Part shown: one piece after another, positions 50,456-60,019 of the stretch | Layout of the letters: every line of letters begins with the position of its first letter | Position numbering within the stretch: the stretch's first letter is position 1 | DNA from: Xanthomonas sp. 3793 | GTDB lineage: Bacteria; Pseudomonadota; Gammaproteobacteria; Xanthomonadales; Xanthomonadaceae | Length of the DNA: 64,000 bases | Direction: 5' to 3' | Assembly: GCF_024806835.1 (NCBI RefSeq) | Contig: NZ_JANTYU010000002.1 | Location: 186,001 to 250,000 of the forward strand | The notes under the pieces: model-generated | What the model saw: the letters and a program-made list of their open reading frames with translations, nothing else | The model's database searches: none | Told to the model about the DNA's origin: nothing | Position numbers and translations under genes: made by a program

Positions 50456-51085
50456 CTACACCGGCGCAGACTTCAAAATCCCCGACAAACTCTCCCGCAG
50501 GATCAGCTGCAAATGCATGCGGTTGAGTTCCATGCCGCTGGTCATCACGCTGTGCAGGCCGCCGCACATGGCGGCAACGGCGAAGACGCGGGCCTGGAAT
50601 TCCTGTTGGCTGCTGGCCGGGTCGGCGTGGCCGCGCAGCAGGCGCTTGAGCAGGGCGCTGAGGTGTTCGATCAGCGATGCGCTTTGCCTGCGCATGAAGG
50701 CGGCCAGCACCGGGTCGCGCAGGGTGGCCAGGTGCAGTTCCAGGTCGATGCGGGTGCGCTTGATGTTGATTTCCTGCAGCAGCCATTCTTCGAGCAGGCC
50801 GGCGATGAAATCCACCACGTGCACATTGGCTGGGCGTTCCACCAGCCACATCTGGCGGATGGCGCGCATGTAGTTGCGCTCCAGCAGGGCGCGCACCAGC
50901 GCGTCCTTGTCTTCGAAACGTTGCAGCAGGCTGCCGCAGCTGACCTTGGCGCGCTCGGCGATCAGCTCGAAGCTGGTGGCACTGAGGCCGATGACGTCGA
51001 TGCACTGCTCGGTGGCGTCCAGCACCTCTTCCAGCAGCAGTTCTTCGCGCTCTTTTGCCGTGCGCAGCAACAGGACGTTGGACAT
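50456..51085 (-). CDS. TetR-family transcriptional regulator
   Basis: A 209-residue regulator. The HTH region reads EEVLDATEQCIDVIGLSATSFELIAERAKVSCGSLLQRFEDKDALVRALL. The ligand domain is longer and helical (HVVDFIAGLLEEWLLQEI, FAVAAMCGGLHSVMTSGMEL). The recognition helix SCGSLLQRF departs from the usual tyrosine-containing form. It is divergent from the phosphatase gene at 51274 with 190 bp between, but no operator was found, so its target is open. An unrelated effector operon lies behind it. Confidence 0.85.
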   Translation of the reverse strand: MSNVLLLRTAKEREELLLEEVLDATEQCIDVIGLSATSFELIAERAKVSCGSLLQRFEDKDALVRALLERNYMRAIRQMWLVERPANVHVVDFIAGLLEEWLLQEINIKRTRIDLELHLATLRDPVLAAFMRRQSASLIEHLSALLKRLLRGHADPASSQQEFQARVFAVAAMCGGLHSVMTSGMELNRMHLQLILRESLSGILKSAPV

Positions 51086-51273
51086 GGGGCGGTAGATCAG
51101 CGGGGGGCTGCAGTATAGCGGCGCGGCGTTAGTCGTCCGTTGCGTTCGCTTGCTGATAGGCCATCAGTCATGGATGCGCATGCGTATTGAAACGCCGGTC
51201 ACAGATGCGCTGGTCAACCATGTTTTCACGGTGGCTGTGCGACATGTGAGGCGACGTTATGCAGGAGAAGCGT

Positions 51274-52047
51274 GTGAGTGAGAACAGTGCGGTAGCCGGC
51301 GTGTCGGCGCAGTGGCCGGCGCGGTTGTGGGTGGTGCGGCATGGGCAGAGCGCAGGCAATGTGGCGCGCGACGTGGCGGAAGCCAATGGTGCGGCGCTGA
51401 TCGACCTGGAGCATCGCGATGCGGATATTCCGCTCTCGCCACTGGGCGAGCGCCAGGCCGAGGCGTTGGGGGCGTGGATGGCCGGTCTGCCCGAGCAGGA
51501 GCGCCCGACGCTGATCCTGAGTTCCACCTATGTGCGTGCGCGCCAGACCGCCGCTGCAGTGGCGCGTGCGCTGGGGCAGCCGGCCGAGTCGGTCAGCGTG
51601 GACGAGCGTTTGCGCGAGAAGGAATTTGGCGTGCTCGACCGTTACACCACGTCCGGTATTCGAGAGGCGTTTCCAGCGCTCTTCGAGCAACGCAACCTGG
51701 TAGGCAAGTTCTACTTCCGCCCGCCCGGTGGCGAAAGCTGGTGCGATGTGATCTTCCGGCTGCGCGCCATCGTGGGCGATCTGCAACGCAACCATGTGGG
51801 CGCGCGGGTACTGATCGTGGGGCATCAGGTGATCGTCAATTGCTTCCGCTACCTGATCGAGCGGATGGACGAGGCAACCATCCTGGACATCGATCGCGAA
51901 GGCGATGTGCCCAACTGCGGGGTCACCGGGTATGCGGTTGCGGCCGACGGGCAATCGCTGGAGTTGCTGCACACCAATTTTGTGCCGCCGGAGCTGGCTG
52001 ATGAGCCGGTGACCACCGAGTCCGACCGCCCGGCCGGCGCGCGCTGA
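51274..52047 (+). CDS. Histidine phosphatase (phosphoglycerate-mutase-like)
   Basis: A 257-residue histidine phosphatase. The catalytic RHG is in LWVVRHGQSAGN; SPLGERQAEALG, STYVRARQTA (second phosphate-binding Arg), EKEFGVLDRY and the second catalytic His in VLIVGHQVIVNCFRYL follow. Such enzymes dephosphorylate sugar phosphates or small metabolites; the substrate is not readable. GTG 51274 is chosen because aggag sits 6 bp upstream; an ATG at 51259 is in frame but lies before that site. The stop overlaps the NAD(P)HX dehydratase gene by one base, so they are coupled. Confidence 0.85.
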   Translation: MSENSAVAGVSAQWPARLWVVRHGQSAGNVARDVAEANGAALIDLEHRDADIPLSPLGERQAEALGAWMAGLPEQERPTLILSSTYVRARQTAAAVARALGQPAESVSVDERLREKEFGVLDRYTTSGIREAFPALFEQRNLVGKFYFRPPGGESWCDVIFRLRAIVGDLQRNHVGARVLIVGHQVIVNCFRYLIERMDEATILDIDREGDVPNCGVTGYAVAADGQSLELLHTNFVPPELADEPVTTESDRPAGAR

Positions 52048-52916
52048 TGGCCGCCCCGCGCGTGCGCCTGCTTACCGCCGCCGCCTTGCGGTCGATGCCG
52101 TTGCCGGCACCTGGCGGCGACAAGGAGCAGCGCGGGCGCGTGTTGATCGTGGGTGGCTCGATGCGCGTGCCGGGCGCGGTGCTGTTGGCCGGCGAGGCGG
52201 CGCTGCGCACCGGTGCGGGCAAGTTGCAGATCGCCACCGCCGTCAGCGTGGCGCCGGGCATGGCGTTGGCTGTGCCCGAAGCCCTGGTGTTGGGATTGGC
52301 GCAGAACGCGCACGGCGAGATCGTGCGCGGGCACCGCGCGCTGGATGGGGCGATGGCGGCCTGCGACGCGGCAGTGATCGGGCCGGGCATGGCGTCGTCG
52401 GCCACCACCACGGCGATGGTCAGGCGCGCTGCCGAACAGGCGGTGTGCACCTTGGTGCTCGATGCCGGTGCGTTGTCGCGCGGCTTGCGGGCGCCGATCG
52501 GGCGGCCGTTCGTGCTGACGCCGCACGCGGGCGAGATGGCGACCCTGGCCGGCGACGACAAGGCAGCGGTAGAAGCGGCGCCGGGGGAGTACGCGCTGAA
52601 GTTTGCGCAGAAGCTGCGCAGCGTGGTGATCGTCAAGGGCGCGGACAGTTTCATTGCCGGGCCCGACGGTGCGTTGTGGATGCATCGCGGGGGCGCATCC
52701 GGGTTGGGCACCTCCGGATCTGGCGATGTCCTGGCGGGATTGATTGCCGGGTTTGCCGCGCGCGGCTGCGATGCGTTGGGCGCTGCGCTATGGGGCGTGT
52801 TTGTGCATGCAGCAGCGGGCAGGCAGTTGGCCAAGCGGATCGGGCCGGTGGGGTTTCTGGCGCGCGAGCTTGGATTGGAAGTGCCTGGGATTTTGGATCG
52901 GTTGGCGCGCCGGTGA
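52047..52916 (+). CDS. nnrD: ADP-dependent NAD(P)H-hydrate dehydratase
   Basis: A 289-residue ribokinase-like enzyme that repairs hydrated NAD(P)H using ADP. Motifs: KEQRGRVLIVGGSMRVPGAVLLAGEAALRTGAGKLQIAT, VIGPGMASS, FVLTPHAGEMATL, VVIVKGADSFIAGPDG, and the C-terminal GTSGSGDVLAGLIAGFAARG with the catalytic Asp. The epimerase domain (NnrE) fused in E. coli YjeF is absent, so the epimerase must be elsewhere. It overlaps the phosphatase gene by one base. CCCTCTCCC-type repeats follow it. Confidence 0.9.
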   Translation: MAAPRVRLLTAAALRSMPLPAPGGDKEQRGRVLIVGGSMRVPGAVLLAGEAALRTGAGKLQIATAVSVAPGMALAVPEALVLGLAQNAHGEIVRGHRALDGAMAACDAAVIGPGMASSATTTAMVRRAAEQAVCTLVLDAGALSRGLRAPIGRPFVLTPHAGEMATLAGDDKAAVEAAPGEYALKFAQKLRSVVIVKGADSFIAGPDGALWMHRGGASGLGTSGSGDVLAGLIAGFAARGCDALGAALWGVFVHAAAGRQLAKRIGPVGFLARELGLEVPGILDRLARR

Positions 52917-53074
52917 TTGAAGCCAATCGCTTGATGCCGCACGCGGACCAAAGCCCTGTCCAGTGGGAGAGGGGTTGGGGTGAGGGTACGCTTGCTGGAG
53001 TCGTGGGGCTGTCTTTCCAGATGGGGTTTATGTTGCTGCCTGATTGCAGGGGGCAGCTTGCACTCTGAGCAGAC

Positions 53075-53121
53075 GTACCCTCATCCGGCCCTTCGGGCCA
53101 CCTTCTCCCGAGGGGAGAAGG
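53075..53121. repeat. CCTTCTCCC/GGGAGAAGG intergenic repeat
   Basis: Contains accctcatccggcccttcgg and the hairpin CCTTCTCCC-gag-GGGAGAAGG (53101-53121). A sister half (ggagaggggttggggtgagg) lies at 52967-52986. Same family as 19595 and 54917. The rest of 52917-53223 has no gene. Confidence 0.75.
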
Positions 53122-53223
53122 GAAAGTGCGGCGATGGAAGGATGCATGGTTGCGCTCGTTTGTTGCGCGATGTTGCGCCGCGTTGCTCGGTTAGGCTTGG
53201 TCACCAACCTGGGAGGGTGCACG

Positions 53224-54879
53224 GTGAAGCGAACGATTGCCTGGTCGATGGTGGGGGTTCTGGGAGTTTGGGGTGCTGCGACTGAAACGGTGTTGGCACC
53301 TGCATCTGCATCTGCATCTGTATCTGTATCTGTATCTGCATCTGCAACAGCAGCAACAGCAGCAACAGCAGCAACAGCTGCAGCAACAGCTGCATCTGCA
53401 ACAGCAGCAACGCTGATTCCGAGGCCGGCATCGACGGCACCGTCTGCATCCACGCCCGCATCGACGGCGGTAGACGCTGCGGTTGCGGATGCTGCTGCTC
53501 CGCCAGCAGCACCCGCCGGCGCACTACGCGTCTACACCTCCGCCCAAGGCGCAGCGCAGCAGATGCGCGCCAGCACCGCCGAGGCGCCCAGGGCCGGGCA
53601 TGCGTTGACCGAGAAGGAGAACTCCATCTTCGTCAATCCGCAGCGGCGCTTCCAGGAGGTGCTGGGCATCGGCGGGGCGATAACCGATGCCAGTGCCGAG
53701 ACCTTCGCCAGGCTGCCCAAGCCTGCGCAGCGCGCATTGCTCACCGCCTATTACGACCCGCAAAAGGGCATTGGCTATACGCTGGCGCGCACCACCATCC
53801 ACAGCTCGGATTTCAGCAGCGGCAGCTACACCTACATCAAGGAAGGCGATGCGGCGCTGAAGAGCTTTTCGGTCAGGCACGATGAGCGTTATCGCATCCC
53901 GATGCTGCGCCAGGCCATCGCGGCGGCCGGCGGCACGTTGACGACATTCGCCAGCCCGTGGAGCGCGCCGGCCTTCATGAAAGACAGCAACAACATGCTC
54001 AAGGGCGGCAAGTTGCTGCCCGCGTATGCGCCGGCCTGGGCCACCTACTACACGCGTTTTATTGCGGCCTACGAAAAGGCCGGCATCCCGATCTGGGGCA
54101 TCAGCCTGCAGAACGAGCCGATGGCGGTGCAGACCTGGGAGTCGATGGTGTTTTCCGCCGAGGAAGAGCGCGACTTTTTGAAGAACTACCTCGGCCCGAC
54201 GATGGAGCAGGCCGGCTATGGCGACCGCAAGATCATCGTGTGGGACCACAACCGCGACATGATGCTGCACCGCGCGCATGTGATCTTCGACGATCCGGAA
54301 GCCGCCAGATATGCATGGGGCATGGGCTTCCACTGGTACGAGACCTGGGCCGGGTTCGCGCCGATGGTGGAGAACGTGGCGGCGGTGGCGCAGGCGTACC
54401 CGGACAAGCCGCTATTGCTGACCGAAGCAGCGGTGGAAAAGTTCGACCCGGCAAAGTTGCAGTACTGGCCCAACGGCGAGCGCTATGGCACTGCCATCAT
54501 CAACGATCTCAATCATGGGGCGGTGGGCTGGACCGACTGGAACATTCTGCTCGACCAGACCGGCGGGCCGAACCATGTGGGCAATTACTGCTTTGCGCCG
54601 GTGCATGCCGACACGCGCACCGGCGAGGTGATCTACACGCCGAGCTATTGGTATATCGGTCACTTTTCCAAGTTCATCCGCCCCGGTGCGCGGCGGGTGA
54701 GCGCGGCCAGCAGCCGCAGCAATCTGGCAACGACGTCCTTTCTCAACACCGATGGCAGCCTGGCGACGGTGGTTATGAATGCCAGTGACGTGGCGATCCG
54801 TTACAACCTGTATGTGGGTGAGGCGTCCAGTGAATTGGAGATCCCGGCGCACGCGATCCAGACGGTGGTGATGCAGTAA
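53224..54879 (+). CDS. GH30-family glycosidase (glucosylceramidase-like), secreted
   Basis: A 551-residue glycoside hydrolase. GTG 53224 follows a good ribosome-binding site (gggagg) and starts a signal peptide (KRTIAWSMVGVLGVWGAATETVLA). A long Ala/Ser/Thr/Val low-complexity linker encoded by hexanucleotide repeats follows. The TIM barrel starts near FQEVLGIGGAITDASAETFA; the acid/base is E298 in SLQNEPMAVQ and the nucleophile E401 in LLTEAAVEKF. WTDWNILLDQTGGPNHVGNYC is characteristic of the glucosylceramidase/beta-glucosidase branch (GH30). The C-terminal beta-sandwich (NLATTSFLNTDGSLATVVMNAS) completes it. The substrate in the plant host is not readable. Confidence 0.9.
   Translation: MKRTIAWSMVGVLGVWGAATETVLAPASASASVSVSVSASATAATAATAATAAATAASATAATLIPRPASTAPSASTPASTAVDAAVADAAAPPAAPAGALRVYTSAQGAAQQMRASTAEAPRAGHALTEKENSIFVNPQRRFQEVLGIGGAITDASAETFARLPKPAQRALLTAYYDPQKGIGYTLARTTIHSSDFSSGSYTYIKEGDAALKSFSVRHDERYRIPMLRQAIAAAGGTLTTFASPWSAPAFMKDSNNMLKGGKLLPAYAPAWATYYTRFIAAYEKAGIPIWGISLQNEPMAVQTWESMVFSAEEERDFLKNYLGPTMEQAGYGDRKIIVWDHNRDMMLHRAHVIFDDPEAARYAWGMGFHWYETWAGFAPMVENVAAVAQAYPDKPLLLTEAAVEKFDPAKLQYWPNGERYGTAIINDLNHGAVGWTDWNILLDQTGGPNHVGNYCFAPVHADTRTGEVIYTPSYWYIGHFSKFIRPGARRVSAASSRSNLATTSFLNTDGSLATVVMNASDVAIRYNLYVGEASSELEIPAHAIQTVVMQ
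53305..53406. repeat. Hexa-/trinucleotide repeat coding the GH30 linker
   Basis: Runs of gcatct/gtatct and then gcaaca/gcagca units encode the Ala/Ser/Val/Thr linker. All units are multiples of 3, so slippage changes length without breaking the frame. Confidence 0.9.
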
Positions 54880-54916
54880 GCGCGGACTGTGGGCGGAGTT
54901 TTAGTAGAGATTGCGT

Positions 54917-54959
54917 ACCCTCATCCGCCCTTCGGGCACCTTCTCCCGGGGGGAGAAGG
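54917..54959. repeat. CCTTCTCCC/GGGAGAAGG intergenic repeat after GH30
   Basis: taccctcatccgcccttcgg followed by the hairpin CCTTCTCCC-ggg-GGGAGAAGG (54939-54959). May serve as the GH30 terminator. Confidence 0.75.
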
Positions 54960-55092
54960 AGGCTTCTGCATGATCGAAGCCTTCCTTGCGTAGTCGGTCG
55001 AATTACCTTGCGTTTCCGTTTTACGGATACATCAGCCCTCGATATTGTCGCCAGTAGCAAAGACGCGATCGCCAGCACCAAGAACGCCACCG

Positions 55093-55138
55093 AAGAAAAC
55101 CCTGCCGATACGCTCCGTATGCAGCGATCGGCAGGGTT
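55093..55138 (-). terminator. Terminator of the SDR gene
   Basis: Arms AACCCTGCCGAT (55098-55109) and ATCGGCAGGGTT (55127-55138) are perfectly complementary; reading the minus strand, the stem is followed by TTTC. It lies 37 bp after the SDR stop. Confidence 0.78.
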
Positions 55139-55175
55139 CTGGTGGCGTGACGTTGGAAGTGCGCTTTCAGCTGCC

Positions 55176-56078
55176 TCAGGACAGCAACAAACCGCCGGTG
55201 GCACCGAATACTTCGCCCGTCACATAGCTGGATTCCTGTGAGGCCAGGATCACATACAGCGGCGCCATCTCCACCGGCTGGCCGGCGCGCTTGAGCGGGG
55301 TTTCCGAGCCGAACTCGGGAATCTTTTCCGGCGGCTGGCCGCCGCTGGGCTGCAGCGGGGTCCACACCGGGCCGGGGGCGACGGCGTTGACGCGGATGCC
55401 CTTGTCGGCGACCTGCTGGGCCAGGCCCTTGGTGAAGTTGACGATGGCGGCCTTGGTGGACGCGTAGTCCAGCAGCGTCGGCGAGGGCTGGTAGGACTGG
55501 ATCGAGCCGGTGTTGATGATGGATGCGCCCGGCGGCAGGTGCGGGATGGCCGCCTTGCACAGCCAGAACATCGCGTACACGTTGGTCTTGTAGGTGGCGT
55601 CGAACTGCTCGGTGGTGATGTCGGCGATATCCTTCATCGCGGTCTGCTTGCCGGCGATGTTGACCAGCAGGTCCAGCCCGCCGAGCTCGGCGACCGCGCG
55701 TGCGACCAATTCATTGCAGAAGGCTTCGTCCTTCAGGTCGCCCGGGATGCTGATGGCTTTGCGGCCTTCGGCCTGGATCAACTTCACCACTTCCGCGGCG
55801 TCCTGCTCTTCTTCCGGCAGGTAGTTCAGCACGATGTCGGCGCCTTCGCGTGCATAGGCAATCGCAGTGGCGCGGCCGATGCCGGAGTCGGCGCCGGTGA
55901 TCAGCGCCTTGCGGCCCTTCAGGCGGCCGAAGCCCTGGTAGCTCTGCTCGCCGTGGTCGGCCTTGGGCTGCAATGCATGGATGGTGCCCGGCGCTTCCTG
56001 GGTCTGCTCGGGGAACTTGGGCTGCGGAAACTGGGTGAGCGGGTTCTGCATTTCGTACTGGTTTTTGGTGCTGGACAT
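55176..56078 (-). CDS. SDR oxidoreductase, YghA/YdaD-like
   Basis: A 300-residue short-chain dehydrogenase with an N-terminal extension ([21 protein letters not shown]) typical of the YghA/YhxC stress-associated class. The cofactor site is [26 protein letters not shown]; then [20 protein letters not shown] (catalytic Ser), [11 protein letters not shown] (YxxxK) and [12 protein letters not shown] end. It reduces or oxidises an unknown carbonyl substrate; relatives respond to envelope or osmotic stress. ATG 56078 begins the family N-terminus; the open frame upstream is not convincing. It is monocistronic, closed by the hairpin at 55093, and divergent from the DUF429 gene. Confidence 0.9.
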   Translation of the reverse strand: MSSTKNQYEMQNPLTQFPQPKFPEQTQEAPGTIHALQPKADHGEQSYQGFGRLKGRKALITGADSGIGRATAIAYAREGADIVLNYLPEEEQDAAEVVKLIQAEGRKAISIPGDLKDEAFCNELVARAVAELGGLDLLVNIAGKQTAMKDIADITTEQFDATYKTNVYAMFWLCKAAIPHLPPGASIINTGSIQSYQPSPTLLDYASTKAAIVNFTKGLAQQVADKGIRVNAVAPGPVWTPLQPSGGQPPEKIPEFGSETPLKRAGQPVEMAPLYVILASQESSYVTGEVFGATGGLLLS

Positions 56079-56262
56079 GCGCTGGCTCCTGCAGTGGGGG
56101 ATGGCAGGGCCGCAGCGTGCTGCGGCCGATGCAGTGCAGTCTGGAAACCACGGCGATGCGTGCGGGTGAACGAATGTTGTGCATGATGTGAACGCGTCAC
56201 GCAGATGGCGTGCGTGCGGTGCTGCTGCGCCGTGCACGCAGGCCACGACCGGGAGGACCGCA

Positions 56263-56970
56263 ATGCAGTGTGTAGGGATCGATGGCGCCGGCAGCGGATG
56301 GCTGGCGGTGTGGGAGGCCGGCGATGGCTTGCAGTTCGCCGGCTACCCCAGTGTTGCCGCGCTGGCGAGCGCATTGGGCGGCGTCGCTGTGCTGGGCGTG
56401 GACATTCCGATCGGCTTGAGCGAGCACGCACCCCGCGTTGCGGATGCGCAGGCGCGGCGCTTTGTCGGTGGGCGCCGCGCATGCAGCATCTTTGCCGCGC
56501 CACTGCGGGGCATGTTGCATGCACGTACGCAGGCAGAAGCCTCTGCGTTGCATCGGGTGCTGGACCACGACGGGCAGCGCGGCTTTGGCGCGCAGTCGTT
56601 TGCGCTGCTGTCGAAGATTCGCGCCTGGGACGATGCCTTGCGCGCCGATCCGGCGTGGGCGGAGCGCGTGTTCGAGGTGCACCCGGAAGTTTCCTTCGCC
56701 GTGCTCGCCGGCGGGCATGGCCTGGCGGCGGGCAAGAAGAGCGGTGCGGGCCACCAACAGCGCGCCGCCCTGCTGGGCCAGTGCTATGGCGCCAGGCAGG
56801 TGGCCGCGTTGCTGGAGCGCGTGCCGCGTGCGCTGGCCAAGCCGGACGATGTGCTGGATGCCCTGGTGGCCTGCTGGAGCGCGCAGCGCATTGCCGCAGG
56901 TACCGCCGGCAGCCTGCCGGCGGTGGTGGAGCGCGATGCCTGCGGGCTGCGCATGGGCATCCACTACTGA
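56263..56970 (+). CDS. DUF429 protein (RNase H-fold)
   Basis: A 235-residue DUF429 protein. The start [14 protein letters not shown] holds the first Asp of an RNase H-like core; [12 protein letters not shown] adds the second acidic strand; [10 protein letters not shown] and [16 protein letters not shown] complete the family pattern. DUF429 is predicted to be a nuclease-like fold, but activity is unproven. ATG 56263 has a strong ribosome-binding site (gggagga) and starts the family N-terminus. It converges with the GH92 gene, whose stop lies one base after its own. Confidence 0.85.
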   Translation: MQCVGIDGAGSGWLAVWEAGDGLQFAGYPSVAALASALGGVAVLGVDIPIGLSEHAPRVADAQARRFVGGRRACSIFAAPLRGMLHARTQAEASALHRVLDHDGQRGFGAQSFALLSKIRAWDDALRADPAWAERVFEVHPEVSFAVLAGGHGLAAGKKSGAGHQQRAALLGQCYGARQVAALLERVPRALAKPDDVLDALVACWSAQRIAAGTAGSLPAVVERDACGLRMGIHY

Positions 56971-56971
56971 C

Positions 56972-59326
56972 TCAGCGCGTCTGCGTCGACATCGAATACG
57001 GCCGCTGCGCCGGATCGGTGGCCCATTGCGTGTTCGGCGTGGCCTGCATGCGGAAGCGCAGTTCGCCGCCGGCCTGGATTTCTTCATGCGTGAGGTAGGC
57101 GCGGCTCAGCGGCTGGCCGTTGAGGGTGGCGCTGCCGACGTAGCTGCGCGCCTTGCTCAGGCCATCGGCGATCACGCTGAAGCGCTTGCCATTGGGCAGC
57201 TTGAGCGTGGCGCGCGGCAGGAACGGCCGGCCGATGATGTACTGGTTGCTGCCCGGTGCCACCGGATAGAAGCCCAGCGTGGTGAACACGTACCAAGCCG
57301 ACATCTGGCCGAGATCGTCGTTGCCGGCCAGGCCTTCGGGGCCGGCGTGATACTGGGTGTTCATGATCTGGGTCAGCCGCGCCTGGGTGCGCCAGGGCTG
57401 GCCGGCGTAGGCGTACAGATAGGCGACATGGTGGCTGGGCTCGTTGCCGTGCGCATACCAGCCGATCAGGCCGGTGATGTCTTCCATGTGTTCGAACACC
57501 TTGGGGTCGACCTTGGCATCGAACACCGCATCCAGGCGCGCGAGCAGCGTGTCTTCGCCGCCATGTGCGGCTGCAAGTCCTGCGACGTCCTGCGGCACAT
57601 ACCAGGAGTACTGCCAGGCATTGCCTTCGGTGTAGTCGCTGCCGTAGCCGCTGGCCGAGGGGGCGAACGGCGCGCGGAAGTCGCCGGCACGGGTGCGTGC
57701 GCGCATGTAGCCGGTGGCCGGGTCGAAGGCGTGCTTCCAGTTGCCGGCGCGCTTGCTGAATTCTGCGGCGATGGCGGGCTTGCCGAGCTTGTCGGCCATG
57801 CGCGCGATGGTCCAGTCGTCGAAGGCGTATTCCAGCGTCTTGGACGCGGCTTCGCCTTCTTCGTCGATAGGCACATAGCCCAGCTCGCGGTACTGCGCGA
57901 TGCCGTCGTAGGGGCCGTAGTTGGCGCTGGCGACCATGGCGTCCAATGCTTCGTTGGCATCGAAGCCGCCGATGCCTTTCATGTAGGCATCGGCAATCAC
58001 CGGCACGGCGTGGTAGCCGATCATGCACCAGGTTTCCAGGCCGTGGAACGCCCAGACGGGCAGGATGCCGTAGGCGCTCTCGCGGCGCGAGGCGAGCAAT
58101 GAATTGACCATGTCGCTGCTGCGTTGCGGCGGCTGCACCAGAGTCAGCAGCGGATGCAGCGCGCGGTAGGTGTCCCACAGCGAGAAGGTGGAGTAGTTGG
58201 TCCAGCCACGCGCCTGATGCACGGCATTGTCCGGCCCGCGGTACTGGCCATCGCTGTCCATGAACAGGGTGGGGCCGAGCAGGGTGTGATACAGCGCGGT
58301 GTAGAGCTGGGTGCGTTGTTGCGGCGTGCCTTGCGCGTCGATCGCCGACAGCGCCTGCGTCCACTGCGCGCGTGCATCGGCGCGCACGCGGTCGAAATCG
58401 AAGCCGGGCACCTCGGCATCGAGATTGGCGATGGCGCCGGCTTCGCTGACCGGCGACAGCGCGACCTTGACCACCAGCGGCGTGCCATCGTTGGCGACAT
58501 CGAACACGCCGACCAGTTGCCGGCCTTCGATCTGTGCGCGCTGCGCGGGATTCTTCTCGCCCGGCGGCGGAAAGCCCTTGTACGGGACGTTCTGCTCGGT
58601 GTCGTGCAATTGCGTGGCGGTGAGCGGGCGGGAGAAGCGCATGGCGAAGTACAGCTGGCGGCCGGGTGCCCAGCCGCGGGTTTCGCGAAAGCCGGTGACG
58701 GTGCCATCGCCGCGTACGCGCAGCCGCGACCACTGCACCTTGCCGGGGTAGTCGTACAGGCTGGTGCGCAGGTCCACCAGCACATGCGCCGGTACGCCCT
58801 TGGGGAAGGTGTAGCGATGCACGCCCACACGCGCACTGGCGGTGAGTTCTGCGCGGATGTTGCGGTCTTTCAAGGTGACCGCGTAATAGCCGGGCTGCGC
58901 CTGCTCGCTGGCGTGGTCGAACTGCGCGGTATAGCCGCTGCCGGGCTTGGTGATATCGCCGCGTTCGAGTTTGACCTCGCCAACCTGCGGCATCAGCAGG
59001 ACATCGCCCAGGTCCGAATGCCCGGAGCCGGAAAAGTGCGTATGCGAGAAGCCCACGATGGTGCTGTCGCTGTGTCGGTAACCGGCGGCCCAGCCATAGG
59101 CCTCCTTGCGCGGCTTGATCTGCGTATCCGGGCTCAGCTGCACCATGCCGAACGGCACCGTGGCGCCGGGATAGGTGTGGCCTTCGCCACCGGTGCCGAT
59201 GAACGGATCCACTGCGCTGAAGGCGGCCTCGGCCGCGCGCGGCGCTGCGTTGCCGGTAGTGACAGCAAGGCTGGCCAGCAGCACCAGCCAGCGCAGGCGA
59301 GAGGATGCGATCGATCGGTGCGGCAT
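56972..59326 (-). CDS. GH92-family alpha-mannosidase, secreted
   Basis: A 784-residue exo-alpha-mannosidase-type enzyme. The signal peptide (LRWLVLLASLAVTTGNA) is followed by the GH92 N-terminal beta-sandwich (VDPFIGTGGEGHTYPGATVPFGMVQLSPDT, GFSHTHFSGSGHSDLGDVLLMPQ). The (alpha/alpha)6 catalytic part has LWDTYRALHPLLTLVQPP, GYHAVPVIADAYMKG and GNEPSHHVAYLYAYAGQPWRTQ, with AGNDDLGQMSAWYVFTTLGFYPV near the end. GH92 enzymes are Ca-dependent and trim alpha-linked mannose from glycans. It stands alone here rather than in an N-glycan cluster. Confidence 0.92.
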   Translation of the reverse strand: MPHRSIASSRLRWLVLLASLAVTTGNAAPRAAEAAFSAVDPFIGTGGEGHTYPGATVPFGMVQLSPDTQIKPRKEAYGWAAGYRHSDSTIVGFSHTHFSGSGHSDLGDVLLMPQVGEVKLERGDITKPGSGYTAQFDHASEQAQPGYYAVTLKDRNIRAELTASARVGVHRYTFPKGVPAHVLVDLRTSLYDYPGKVQWSRLRVRGDGTVTGFRETRGWAPGRQLYFAMRFSRPLTATQLHDTEQNVPYKGFPPPGEKNPAQRAQIEGRQLVGVFDVANDGTPLVVKVALSPVSEAGAIANLDAEVPGFDFDRVRADARAQWTQALSAIDAQGTPQQRTQLYTALYHTLLGPTLFMDSDGQYRGPDNAVHQARGWTNYSTFSLWDTYRALHPLLTLVQPPQRSSDMVNSLLASRRESAYGILPVWAFHGLETWCMIGYHAVPVIADAYMKGIGGFDANEALDAMVASANYGPYDGIAQYRELGYVPIDEEGEAASKTLEYAFDDWTIARMADKLGKPAIAAEFSKRAGNWKHAFDPATGYMRARTRAGDFRAPFAPSASGYGSDYTEGNAWQYSWYVPQDVAGLAAAHGGEDTLLARLDAVFDAKVDPKVFEHMEDITGLIGWYAHGNEPSHHVAYLYAYAGQPWRTQARLTQIMNTQYHAGPEGLAGNDDLGQMSAWYVFTTLGFYPVAPGSNQYIIGRPFLPRATLKLPNGKRFSVIADGLSKARSYVGSATLNGQPLSRAYLTHEEIQAGGELRFRMQATPNTQWATDPAQRPYSMSTQTR

Positions 59327-60019
59327 GCGAAACGTCTCCGGGCGGATGCAGCGCCGGACCGTAGCACAGCGGCGTTGCCGGCCACAGGCATTACGCCGTG
59401 AACGACCAAGTAGTCGCTGTTGCGGCCGTTAGCGCCATATGTGTTGGCGATGCTTGGCAAAGCGAGTACGCAAGCAGCAGCGCAGCATCCCATCGTGCAC
59501 GAGGAGGCGCGGCATGCGGCTATCGCGTTGAAGATTCCGCATCGGGATGCTTCAACGCGTGCGTCTGTGCCAATCAACATCTGCCAGTCAACGACATCGA
59601 ACGCCGCTATCGTCGATCGATGTACGTGACCAATGTTGCGGGCGGCTCGCTGGGGCCTTGACCTGGCCGGCATGCTTGCCACTGACGTACCCAACCAGAA
59701 CTTCTACGGCACGTCCGCCAGATGCGCCGCTTCATTCGGTGGCGGTATGAAAACGCCGCCCCGCTGCGTGCGGCCAACACGATGTGCGCCACGTGCTCGG
59801 CAACGCAACAACAACTTGGTCAGCGCAGCTGGACGGGTCGCAAGCGAAGGCCTTGGCAGTAGAGGTGCGATGCACGGAACGAGGCGGCAACTTCCAGAAC
59901 TGAGCACGTGATGTAAACGACATGCGGGCTGCATCTATCGCAGCACGAAACTGAACTGGTCGGGTTGGCGCACTGGATACCCGCATCGCGCAGCTGAAAT
60001 CTCGGACACGCGCCCGCAT
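59327..60019. other. Intergenic region without recognised genes
   Basis: About 690 bp. Several short frames on the plus strand have no familiar motif or good ribosome-binding site. No REP or CCCTCTCCC repeat seen. It might hold decayed sequence. Confidence 0.45.
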
